Shown in pieces: positions 1-5,737 of a stretch of DNA of 5,737 bases. The notes beneath the pieces were generated by a model. That model was not told the DNA's origin. It saw nothing but the letters and a program-made list of their open reading frames with translations, and made no database searches. The translations under genes were made by a program, and so were the position numbers. Every line of letters starts with the position of its first letter. The stretch's first letter is position 1. The DNA is from CAYLZN01 sp964387935. GTDB taxonomy: Bacteria > Acidobacteriota > Vicinamibacteria > Vicinamibacterales > JAFNAJ01. The stretch is from assembly GCA_964387935.1 (NCBI GenBank), contig CAYLZN010000355.1, positions 1 to 5,737 of the forward strand, in the 5' to 3' direction.

Positions 1-528
1 AGGCGCCGGTGACTCTCCGGCCGTCGCCCCGGGCGACGCGGTCTCGACCGCCGGGGCGCTCGCTGTTGCGTCGACATCACGGGCCACCCAGATCCCGAGG
101 CGGGGCGCGAGGTCACCGAACAACGAGACCTCGAAGGTGGCGCCCTCACCCGCTGGCGCGGGCGGCCGCGCCTCGGGTGACTCGACACAGAACAGGAGCT
201 CCGCGCCAACCGGCGTCAGGCGAAGGGCCTCGACGGCCTGCCCCACGAGCTCGTGGACGATGTCGAGCACGGCGCGCTCCGACGGTTCGTCCGCCGCCCC
301 AGAAGCGGCGCGGGCCACGTGGATGGCGTCGTCTTTCGAGAGTCCGATCGTGAACACCGAACCGATCGGGGCCCCGACCCGGACGGTCACGACGAATTCG
401 GGTTCGACCGGGGCGGGCACCTGCGCGATCGCGGCATCGGCCCCGACCAGTGAGCCCAGCGCCCTGCCGAGTTCCTCGCTGAGGGCGGCCAGCACGAGAG
501 ACGACGTGGGAACCGGGTTGGCGGACAT
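1..528 (-). CDS. Probable FliN/FliY-type switch protein, N-terminal part (3' end outside window)
   Basis: The frame from the ATG at 528 stays open for 176 codons to the window edge, with no stop seen. Residues about 10-120 have the pattern of a CheC/CheX/FliY-type alpha-beta domain: a first helix LVLAALSEELGRALGSLVGA (11-30), strands FVVTVRV (45-51) and SVFTIGL (57-63), and a helix RAVLDIVHELVGQAVEAL (85-102) that aligns with the CheC family phosphatase helix. The catalytic Glu and Asn (ExxN) are replaced by Asp89 and His92, so phosphatase activity is doubtful. From about 118 come an acidic/Pro-rich stretch, a short stretch with hydrophobic strands (TFEVSLFGDL, RLGIWVARDV) and an Ala/Pro/Thr-rich linker (154-176). 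Position right after fliM (3-base gap, no clear Shine-Dalgarno) and a low-complexity linker suggest a FliN SpoA domain beyond the edge, as in FliY; that domain is not visible. Alternatives are a stand-alone CheX/CheC-like protein or an unrelated flagellar accessory protein. Confidence 0.6.
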   Translation of the reverse strand, partial: MSANPVPTSSLVLAALSEELGRALGSLVGADAAIAQVPAPVEPEFVVTVRVGAPIGSVFTIGLSKDDAIHVARAASGAADEPSERAVLDIVHELVGQAVEALRLTPVGAELLFCVESPEARPPAPAGEGATFEVSLFGDLAPRLGIWVARDVDATASAPAVETASPGATAGESPAP

Positions 529-531
529 CGG

Positions 532-1509
532 TTACGCTGCGGGCAACGCCTGGGGGGTGCTGACTTCGATGCGGACGCCGACGCGATGGTCACTGGCCGT
601 CAGGCGTCCCTTGAACTTGACCGCGCCGCGCACGCGGACATCCAGCGGCTCACGCACGGACGGCCCCAGTGACACGACATCACCGGGCTTGAGCGCGAGC
701 AGCTGACGCGCCGTCAGGGTCGAGTCCAGGAACGCGGCAACCGGCATGACGACGCGCCCCAGGGAATCCAGGAGGTGGCGTCGATCCTCCGCGGTCGGCC
801 CCTGCGGCCCCCTGGACGCCGTGCTGGCCACGGCGGCGCCCAGGCCCTCCACGAGCGTCGCAGGCACGCAGACGCTGAACATGCCGCGTGCCTCACCGAG
901 CTGCATGTCGAAGGCGAGATGCACGACCACCTCGCTGGGGGCCGACACGTGGAGCATACGCGGCCGCGTTTCGCGCCCGGCCACGGCGAACCGCACGTCG
1001 GTGATGGCCCGCCAGGTTTCGCTGAGGTGCTCGACGACGAGCTTCACCACCGCGTCGATGACGTTCTGCTCGATCTCCGTGAGCGCCCGCTGCAGGTTGG
1101 TCACCCGCCCGGAGCCGCCGAGCATGCGGTCGATCATGCCGAACGCCACGCTCGGGTTCAGCTCGAGGGCGCCCATCCCGTCGAGGGGTGTCAGGGACAA
1201 CCCGTAGAACGCGGTCGGGTCCGGCACCGCGCCGAGGAACTCCGCGTAGGTGAGCTGCTCCACCGACGCGACGGCCACCGTCGTCACGGTGCGAAGGTAG
1301 GCAGAGAGCGCGGTTGCGACGTTGCGGGCGAACCGGTCGTGGAGCACGTGCAGGGACCGGATCTGGTCCCGGGACACCCGATCCGGCCTGCGGAAGTTGT
1401 AGGGCACGACGGGTCCGGAGCCCCGGGTGTCCGCGGGATGCTCGCGCTCCAGCGCGCCCGCCGAGCGCAGGAGGGCGTCGATCTCCTCCTGGGTGAGCAC
1501 CTTGCTCAT
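532..1509 (-). CDS. fliM: FliM, flagellar motor switch protein
   Basis: FliM is the middle layer of the C-ring; it binds phosphorylated CheY and switches the direction of rotation. The 325-residue product has the N-terminal CheY-P-binding peptide LTQEEIDALL (5-14), a flexible linker (about 19-40), the FliM/CheC-like middle domain (about 45-230) with the FliG-binding GGSGR loop at 131-135, and the C-terminal SpoA domain (about 250-318; REPLDVRVRG, KFKGRL), which pairs with FliN. Length is normal for the family. The start ATG at 1509 overlaps the fliA TGA (ATGA) and has GGTGGAG with 8 bases of spacing from its GGAG part. The same frame is open far upstream, but only as a shadow of fliA/flhG. 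The stop is TAA, followed after 3 bases by the next gene. The intact CheY peptide predicts a chemotaxis-controlled motor. No missing segments are seen. Confidence 0.98.
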   Translation of the reverse strand: MSKVLTQEEIDALLRSAGALEREHPADTRGSGPVVPYNFRRPDRVSRDQIRSLHVLHDRFARNVATALSAYLRTVTTVAVASVEQLTYAEFLGAVPDPTAFYGLSLTPLDGMGALELNPSVAFGMIDRMLGGSGRVTNLQRALTEIEQNVIDAVVKLVVEHLSETWRAITDVRFAVAGRETRPRMLHVSAPSEVVVHLAFDMQLGEARGMFSVCVPATLVEGLGAAVASTASRGPQGPTAEDRRHLLDSLGRVVMPVAAFLDSTLTARQLLALKPGDVVSLGPSVREPLDVRVRGAVKFKGRLTASDHRVGVRIEVSTPQALPAA

Positions 1510-2267
1510 GCGCGCTTCTCCACCGGCGCCCTGGCTGGCAGGCCGAGTGCGGCGCGCAGGCTGCCGCGCAGGCGCGAGAGGGCCAGCGACCGGAGCTGCG
1601 ACACCCGCGATTCGCAGACGCCGATGACGGCGCCGATCTCCGCCATGGTCATCTCCTCCTCGTAGTACATGGCGAGGATCTGGCGCTCGCGCTCGGGCAG
1701 CTCTGCGAGCGCCCCGGCGAGGAGGCGCTTGAGCTCGGTGCGTTCGAGCTGTGCCTCCGGGCCCTCGTCGGGGTCCATGCAGAGCTCGATCAGCGGCGCT
1801 CCGTCCTCTCCGGTCGCGTCGAGCTGACGGATGGCACCAAGGTCGAGGGAGCGCACCTGATCGAGCACGCGCGCGTACTCCTCCGGCGACATCGACATGG
1901 CGGTCGCGATCTCGTCCTCCTCGGGCTCGCGGGCGAGATCGTGCCGGAGCCTGGCGATGGTGGCGTCCAGGTCGCGGCGCATGCGGCGCAACGAACGCGG
2001 CGCCCAGTCGAGTTCGCGGAGCGCGTCGAGCATCGCCCCCTGGACCCGGCGCCGCGCGAACGCATCGAAGGGCACGCCCATGGACGGGCGGTATCGCCCT
2101 GCGGCGTCGATCAGCCCCAGCACGCCGACCGAAATCAGGTCCGTCATCTCCACCTGGGACGGCAAGCGCTGCGCGAGTCGATGGGCGAGTGCCTTTACGA
2201 GGCCCACGTGGGTCATCACGAGCTTGTCTCGGTCGTTCAGACTGGCGGGCGGATTCGTCACGCGCAC
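1506..2267 (-). CDS. fliA: FliA, flagellar sigma factor sigma-28
   Basis: FliA directs RNA polymerase to late flagellar and chemotaxis promoters and is held by the anti-sigma factor FlgM until hook completion. The 253 residues show region 2 (TDLISVGVLGLIDAAGRYRP, 42-61; then VPFDAFARRRVQGAMLDALR, 65-84), the FliA-typical LDWAPRSLRRMRRDL (86-100), region 3 (to about 150) and region 4 with the helix-turn-helix MTMAEIGAVIGVCESRVSQL (206-225). Length is normal for FliA (about 230-260). Two in-frame GTG starts exist, at 2267 and 2261. The first is preferred because a GGAGG lies 7 bases upstream of it; the second would give 251 residues and a GTGA overlap with the flhG stop. The TGA overlaps the fliM ATG. 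Co-transcription with flhF-flhG and fliM means that this sigma factor is made with early/middle genes, consistent with a hierarchy upstream of class-late genes. A SigF/WhiG-type sigma is the alternative family, but the neighbours fix it as flagellar. Confidence 0.97.
   Translation of the reverse strand: MRVTNPPASLNDRDKLVMTHVGLVKALAHRLAQRLPSQVEMTDLISVGVLGLIDAAGRYRPSMGVPFDAFARRRVQGAMLDALRELDWAPRSLRRMRRDLDATIARLRHDLAREPEEDEIATAMSMSPEEYARVLDQVRSLDLGAIRQLDATGEDGAPLIELCMDPDEGPEAQLERTELKRLLAGALAELPERERQILAMYYEEEMTMAEIGAVIGVCESRVSQLRSLALSRLRGSLRAALGLPARAPVEKRA
1518..1524 (-). promoter_or_regulatory. Shine-Dalgarno of fliM within fliA
   Basis: On the minus strand GGTGGAG (1524 to 1518) lies within the 3' end of fliA; its GGAG core is 8 bases before the fliM ATG. 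It allows independent initiation in addition to coupling through the ATGA overlap. Confidence 0.7.
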
Positions 2268-3118
2268 TGCGGGGCCTCCAGGCGTGCCAGCGGCACGAGG
2301 TGATCGAGTCGGGGAACGAGTCGGAGCCCGGGTCCCCCGAGCGGAGCCAGGCTGGCCACCTTCGTGGCCAGGGCGCGGAAGTCCCGGCTGGCGGGCGACT
2401 GCGGGTGCTGGTCGACGACCGCCTTCTGCGACACCACGCACTCCTTGAGCAGCGGATCGTGGGCCACGCAGCCGAAGGCGTGGAGGCGCCGGTGCAGGAA
2501 GCGGGCCGCCGCCACCTCGAGCTGGCGGAAGACGAGTTCCCCCTCGGCGCCATCGCGCGCCGCGTTGACCAGCACGCCGACGTTCTTCGAGTCCGACGCC
2601 ATCGTGAGCACCTTGAGGAGTGCGTACGCGTCCACGATCGCGGTGGGTTCCGGCGTGGTGACGATCATCACGTGTTCGACCGAGGTCAGCACGTCGATCA
2701 CGTTGTTCGAGATGCCGGCCCCGGTGTCGATCAGGAGGAAGTCCAGTTCGTCGGCGACCTCGGCCAGGCTGGCGTTGAGCCGGTCCCAGTGGGCCGGCGT
2801 CAGGGCGGTGAGATCGCGGAGGCCGGAGCTCGCTGGCAGGACCCTGATGCCGCCCGGCGCGTCGACGAGCACGTCGCGAATGGACTGCTCCCCCGCCAGG
2901 AGGTGCCCGAGGTGATACCGCGGTGCGAGTCCCAGCAGCACGTCCACGTTGCCGAGGCCGAAGTCCGCATCGAGGAGGCCGACACGGTTGTGCAGTCTGG
3001 CCAGGGCCATCGCGAGGTTGATGGCGACGTTGGTCTTGCCGACACCGCCCTTGCCGCTCGTGACAGCCAGCGTCGTGACGTGGCGGCCGGCCCTGGCCGG
3101 ATGCCCCTGAGCGCTCAT
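2258..3118 (-). CDS. flhG: FlhG (FleN/YlxH), MinD-like ATPase controlling flagellar number
   Basis: FlhG is a membrane-associating ParA/MinD-family ATPase that limits flagellar number and acts on FlhF. The 286-residue product has a complete deviant Walker A motif, SGKGGVGKTN at 21-30 (signature Lys23, P-loop Lys28), the A' motif DADFGLGNVDVLLGL at 50-64, and Walker B/switch II LLIDTGAGIS at 128-137. TPEPTAIVDAYALLK (155-169) is strongly FlhG-like. The ATG at 3118 was chosen because it lies just before the ATPase fold and overlaps the flhF stop as ATGA. The same frame is open further upstream, but that stretch is antisense-free shadow of flhF, with Arg/Gly-biased composition. A G-run about 7 bases upstream is only a weak ribosome site, so coupling to flhF is likely. 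Odd point: the N-terminal DQAxxLR motif known from Bacillus and Vibrio FlhG appears only as a degenerate AQGHPAR (3-9). MinD and chromosomal ParA are unlikely given the context. Confidence 0.97.
   Translation of the reverse strand: MSAQGHPARAGRHVTTLAVTSGKGGVGKTNVAINLAMALARLHNRVGLLDADFGLGNVDVLLGLAPRYHLGHLLAGEQSIRDVLVDAPGGIRVLPASSGLRDLTALTPAHWDRLNASLAEVADELDFLLIDTGAGISNNVIDVLTSVEHVMIVTTPEPTAIVDAYALLKVLTMASDSKNVGVLVNAARDGAEGELVFRQLEVAAARFLHRRLHAFGCVAHDPLLKECVVSQKAVVDQHPQSPASRDFRALATKVASLAPLGGPGLRLVPRLDHLVPLARLEAPQCA
2275..2279 (-). promoter_or_regulatory. Shine-Dalgarno GGAGG deciding the fliA start
   Basis: On the minus strand GGAGG (2279 to 2275) lies inside the last codons of flhG, 7 bases before the GTG at 2267 and 13 bases before the GTG at 2261. 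The spacing favours the upstream GTG as the fliA start, giving a 10-base overlap with flhG. Confidence 0.7.
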
Positions 3119-4158
3119 GTGCGCGCCCCCGTCTCCGCCGGCTCGTCGCCGAGCAGGCGCGCCGCCAGGACTCCGGGTGTCGCCCTCTCCAGGTCGTCGG
3201 GCACGTGCTGGCCCACGCCGAGAAACGACACGCGCACGCCCCGTTCGCGCAACAGCCCGATGATCGGGCCGAGGGATTCTGCCTCGTCGACTCGCGTGAG
3301 CGCCACGCACGCCGGTCGTGCCGGCCCGTACGCCTGCAGGAGACGCGCCGCGTCGCGCGGCGTGGTCCCCGCCGCGAGCACGAGGTGCGTGCGGAGGTCC
3401 GCCCGCCGCCCGAGCAGCTCCAGCAGCTCTGCGGACTGCGGTTCACGCACGCTGCGGCCGGCCGTGTCCACGAGGACCGGTCCGCTGCCGCAGTCGTTGA
3501 GGGCCTGTTCGAGCTCGGGCATCGACCGTGCCACGGTGAAGGGTGCCCCGATGATGTCGGCGTACAAACGGAGCTGCTCGACGGCGCCCACGCGGAATCC
3601 GTCGGCCGCCAGCAGGCTGAGGCGATGCCCCCGCCGCGCCCGCTCCTGCGCGGCGATCTTGGCGATCGTGGTCGTCTTCCCCACACCGGGGGGCCCGATG
3701 AACACGTCGGCCCGTGCGAAGCCGACGTCGCCGGCCGCGATGGCCTGGAGCTGGTCCGCCACGGCGTGACGCAGCAGCGACGCTGGCAGCTCGCGCCGCC
3801 GGCTGCGCGGCAGCGCCCGTGCCACGTCGGTCGCCAGGACCTGGTCCACGCCCGCGGCGCACAGACGCGCGACGACGGCCTCGTGGTGCACGAGGGCGGC
3901 CCTGTCCACCGCCACCCGAGCCTCAGGACCCGTGAGCGCCTGCGCCGACTGGCGCGGCGGAGGCTCGGTCGGTCGAGATTCCGACATGTCCCGGTTTGCC
4001 GCAGCCGTCACCTCGACCACGCGGTGACCCAGCCAGCCCCGCCAGCTCCGGTCCGACACGAGCCGGGTCGAGAGCACCAGCGCCCCGGGGCCCAGGTCGG
4101 TCCTGGCCTGCGCCAGCGCGTCGCGAACCGTCTCGCTGCGATACCGTCTGAGATGCAT
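3115..4158 (-). CDS. flhF: FlhF, SRP-family GTPase controlling flagellar placement
   Basis: FlhF is the third SRP-type GTPase (with Ffh and FtsY); it marks the site where the flagellar base is built and works with FlhG. The 347-residue protein starts with the typical FlhF N-terminus (MHLRRYRSET, then GALVLSTR at 25-32), has a variable Pro/Arg/Gln-containing stretch (about 55-80), an N-domain-like helical region (about 85-145) and an SRP G domain: P-loop GPPGVGKT 155-162, G2 region ADGFRVGAVEQLR 185-197, G3 DTAGR 231-235, G4-like TRVD 288-291 and the closing GQHVPDD 316-322. Length is close to the usual 350-450, at the short end. The ATG follows the flhA TGA by one base with no clear Shine-Dalgarno sequence, so translation is probably coupled to flhA. 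The stop overlaps the flhG start (ATGA). Oddities: the G2 DTxR signature reads DGFR (Thr to Gly at 187) and the G4 Lys is Arg (289). FtsY and Ffh are excluded by the N-terminus and context. Confidence 0.97.
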   Translation of the reverse strand: MHLRRYRSETVRDALAQARTDLGPGALVLSTRLVSDRSWRGWLGHRVVEVTAAANRDMSESRPTEPPPRQSAQALTGPEARVAVDRAALVHHEAVVARLCAAGVDQVLATDVARALPRSRRRELPASLLRHAVADQLQAIAAGDVGFARADVFIGPPGVGKTTTIAKIAAQERARRGHRLSLLAADGFRVGAVEQLRLYADIIGAPFTVARSMPELEQALNDCGSGPVLVDTAGRSVREPQSAELLELLGRRADLRTHLVLAAGTTPRDAARLLQAYGPARPACVALTRVDEAESLGPIIGLLRERGVRVSFLGVGQHVPDDLERATPGVLAARLLGDEPAETGART

Positions 4159-4159
4159 G

Positions 4160-5737
4160 TCAGTCGACTACGGCAATGGGCGCGATCCGGATGTGCGGCG
4201 GGACCTCACTGTGGGAGATCACGCCGACCTGTGGCAGCACCCTCGAAAAGAGGCGCCACAGGTGCGGCCGGAGCGCTGGCGTGCAGAGAAGCACAGGCTG
4301 TGCCACGGCCGCCTCGAGCGCCCTGGCGATCCGGGTCGCCAGCCGCTGCGCCTCGTTCGGATCGATGGCCAGCACCGCGCCCTGGTCCGTCCGGACCACC
4401 GACTGCGCCAGTCGCTCCTCGAGACCCGGCGCGAAGCTGATCGCCGGCAGTTCGCCCTTGTCGTTCTGATACATCCGGCAGATCGCGCGTCCGAGTGCCG
4501 CGCGCACGTGTTCGGTCATGACGTCGACGTCCTTGGTCGACGTGGCGACATCCGCCATGGCCTCGAGCACGCTGGTCAGATCGCGGATCGGCACGCGCTC
4601 CCGGAGCAGATTGCGCAGGACCCGCTGCACGTCGCCGATCGACACGACCTTGGGAATCAACTCCTCCACGAGCTTCGGCGCGGACTGCGCGACCCGGTCC
4701 ACCATGTCCTTCACCTGCTGGCGTCCCAGCAGATCGGGCAGGAAGGTGCGGATCGCTTCTGACAGGTGGGTGGACAGGGCGGTCGTGGGATCGACCACGG
4801 TGAAGCCGGCGGTGGTCGCCCGGTCGCGCTGCTCGGCGGGGACCCACCAGGCCGGCAGGCCGAAGGCCGGTTCGCGCGTGCTCACTCCCTCGAGCGCAGC
4901 CGTCGCCGTCCCGGGGTTGATGGCGAGCACCCGGTCCGGGTAGAGCTCGCCGCGTGCCACTTCGACCCCCTTGACGAGAATCGAGTAGGCGCGAGGGCCG
5001 AGCTGCAGGTTGTCCGCCACGTGCACTGGCGGCACGACCATGCCGGTGTCCGTCGCAATCTGTTTGCGAATCGAACGAATTCGCGACAGCAGCGTGCCCC
5101 CCTGCTTCTCGTCCACGAGCCCGATGAGGGCGTAGCCCACCTCCACGCCGAGCGGGTCCACGGTGAGCGTCGAGTCCAGCGCGTCGGGGGGCGGCGGCGC
5201 CGCTGCGGGCTCGTCGGCCACGGCTTGCGGGACCTCCCGATTGAGGAAGGCCGCAAGGCCCAGCATGAGCGCGACGACGATGAACGAGAACTTCGGCAGG
5301 CCCGGGATCACGGCCAGCGCGAACAGCACGCCGGCGCCGACCGCGAGCGGCCGCGACCGCGCCAGCAACTGCCCGGCGATTTCCTCGCCCAGGTGGGAGT
5401 CCGACGCCGCCCGCGTCGTGATCAGGCCGCCAGACATGGAGACGAGCAGTGCCGGGATGGCCGTGACCAGCCCCTCGCCGACGGTCAGGAGCGTGTAAGT
5501 CCTGGCGGCGGCCCCGACGTCCATCCCGTGCTGCACCACCCCGATGAACAGGCCCGCCACGATGTTGACGCCCGTGATGAGCAGGGCGGCCACCGCGTCG
5601 CGCTGGGTGAACCGGATGGCGCCGTCCATGGCGCCGTAGAAGTCGGCCTCCCGGCGGATCCGATCCCGGCGGTGCCGCGCATCCTTCTCGTCGATCAGGC
5701 CGGCGTTGAGGTCGGCGTCGATCGCCATCTGCTTGCC
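4160..5737 (-). CDS. flhA: FlhA, flagellar type III export gate protein (5' end outside window)
   Basis: FlhA forms the nonameric membrane gate of the flagellar type III secretion system and receives chaperone-substrate complexes on its cytoplasmic ring. The 525 codons present start inside the conserved cytoplasmic loop GKQMAIDADLNAGLI; by alignment from memory, fragment residues K2, D7 and D47 match the functionally important Lys203, Asp208 and Asp249 of Salmonella FlhA, so about 200 residues (TM1-4) lie beyond the right edge. Four hydrophobic segments follow (about residues 48-69, 80-106, 130-147, 150-166), then an Ala/Pro-rich linker (about 167-190) and the complete cytoplasmic domain, including the family-typical LLGRQ (336-340), DLTSVLEAMAD and MYQNDKGELP stretches. 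The frame is open to the window edge and ends in TGA one base before the flhF start. Truncation is only by the window; no frameshift is seen. Homologous virulence export proteins (SctV) are the only alternative, and the flagellar neighbours argue against that. Confidence 0.98.
   Translation of the reverse strand, partial: GKQMAIDADLNAGLIDEKDARHRRDRIRREADFYGAMDGAIRFTQRDAVAALLITGVNIVAGLFIGVVQHGMDVGAAARTYTLLTVGEGLVTAIPALLVSMSGGLITTRAASDSHLGEEIAGQLLARSRPLAVGAGVLFALAVIPGLPKFSFIVVALMLGLAAFLNREVPQAVADEPAAAPPPPDALDSTLTVDPLGVEVGYALIGLVDEKQGGTLLSRIRSIRKQIATDTGMVVPPVHVADNLQLGPRAYSILVKGVEVARGELYPDRVLAINPGTATAALEGVSTREPAFGLPAWWVPAEQRDRATTAGFTVVDPTTALSTHLSEAIRTFLPDLLGRQQVKDMVDRVAQSAPKLVEELIPKVVSIGDVQRVLRNLLRERVPIRDLTSVLEAMADVATSTKDVDVMTEHVRAALGRAICRMYQNDKGELPAISFAPGLEERLAQSVVRTDQGAVLAIDPNEAQRLATRIARALEAAVAQPVLLCTPALRPHLWRLFSRVLPQVGVISHSEVPPHIRIAPIAVVD

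Noticed and set aside
387..593. A 68-codon minus-strand frame over the fliM end and the next gene's start.
   Set aside because: It is Arg/Pro/Ser-rich and overlaps the better-supported frame that starts at 528.
9..706. Plus-strand frames at 9-353 and 137-706.
   Set aside because: They are antisense to the left-edge gene and fliM, with biased composition and no recognisable domain.
1510..2553. In-frame upstream extension of the fliM frame (348 codons before its ATG).
   Set aside because: It reads through fliA and flhG in the wrong frame with low-complexity Arg/Ala composition. The N-terminal CheY-binding peptide fixes the true start at 1509.
3119..3310. In-frame upstream extension of flhG by 64 codons that could hold a missing N-terminal motif.
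   Set aside because: It overlaps conserved flhF coding sequence, is Arg/Gly-rich, and contains no DQAxxLR-like sequence.
2268..3686. In-frame upstream extension of the fliA frame through flhG and part of flhF.
   Set aside because: It is a shadow frame without domains. FliA homology starts at the GTG near 2267, which has a good Shine-Dalgarno sequence.
1751..3769. A 672-codon open frame on the plus strand antisense to flhF, flhG and fliA.
   Set aside because: Its composition is Arg/Ala/Pro/Ser-rich with no recognisable domain, and it lies opposite three well-conserved genes. High GC and third-position bias remove stops from antisense frames.
1..5737. Search for promoters, terminators, RNA genes, repeats, CRISPR or mobile elements.
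   Set aside because: The minus strand is coding throughout with gaps of at most 3 bases. No hairpin with a T-run, repeat array or transposase sequence was seen by eye; any operon promoter should lie to the right of the window or at an unrecognised internal site.

Overview
The window is a block of bacterial flagellar genes, all read from the minus strand, with essentially no non-coding DNA. In transcription order (from the right edge of the window to the left) it holds flhA (5' part missing), flhF, flhG, fliA, fliM, and the N-terminal part of a probable FliN/FliY-type switch protein that runs off the left edge. The DNA is very GC-rich, with G/C strongly preferred at third codon positions; this produces many long but spurious open frames on both strands. 

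Right part (5737-4160): FlhA, the membrane gate of the flagellar type III export apparatus, with its last four membrane helices and its whole cytoplasmic domain. Middle (4158-2258): FlhF (SRP-type GTPase) and FlhG (MinD-type ATPase), which together set where and how many flagella are built. Left part (2267-1): the flagellar sigma factor FliA (sigma-28), the switch protein FliM with an intact CheY-binding peptide, and a protein whose first ~120 residues look like a degenerate CheC/CheX/FliY-type domain followed by an Ala/Pro-rich linker, the usual layout in front of a FliN (SpoA) domain, which would lie outside the window. 

Junctions are extremely tight: 1-nt gap (flhA/flhF), 4-nt ATGA overlap (flhF/flhG), 10-nt (or 4-nt GTGA) overlap (flhG/fliA), 4-nt ATGA overlap (fliA/fliM), 3-nt gap (fliM/next gene). 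This indicates one polycistronic, translationally coupled operon that links export, assembly-site control, late-gene transcription and the rotor switch. No promoter, terminator, RNA gene, repeat, mobile element or CRISPR array was seen. 

The organism is a motile (or ancestrally motile), high-GC Gram-negative-type bacterium. The order flhA-flhF-flhG-fliA is widespread (gamma- and deltaproteobacteria and others), but fliM directly after fliA is not the enterobacterial or Pseudomonas arrangement. An Acidobacteriota/Vicinamibacteria-like or other deep-branching high-GC lineage is a guess that the sequence alone cannot settle. This is a conserved housekeeping cluster rather than an undescribed system. 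The points worth a second look are motif departures in FlhF and FlhG, and the unusual switch-type protein at the left edge.
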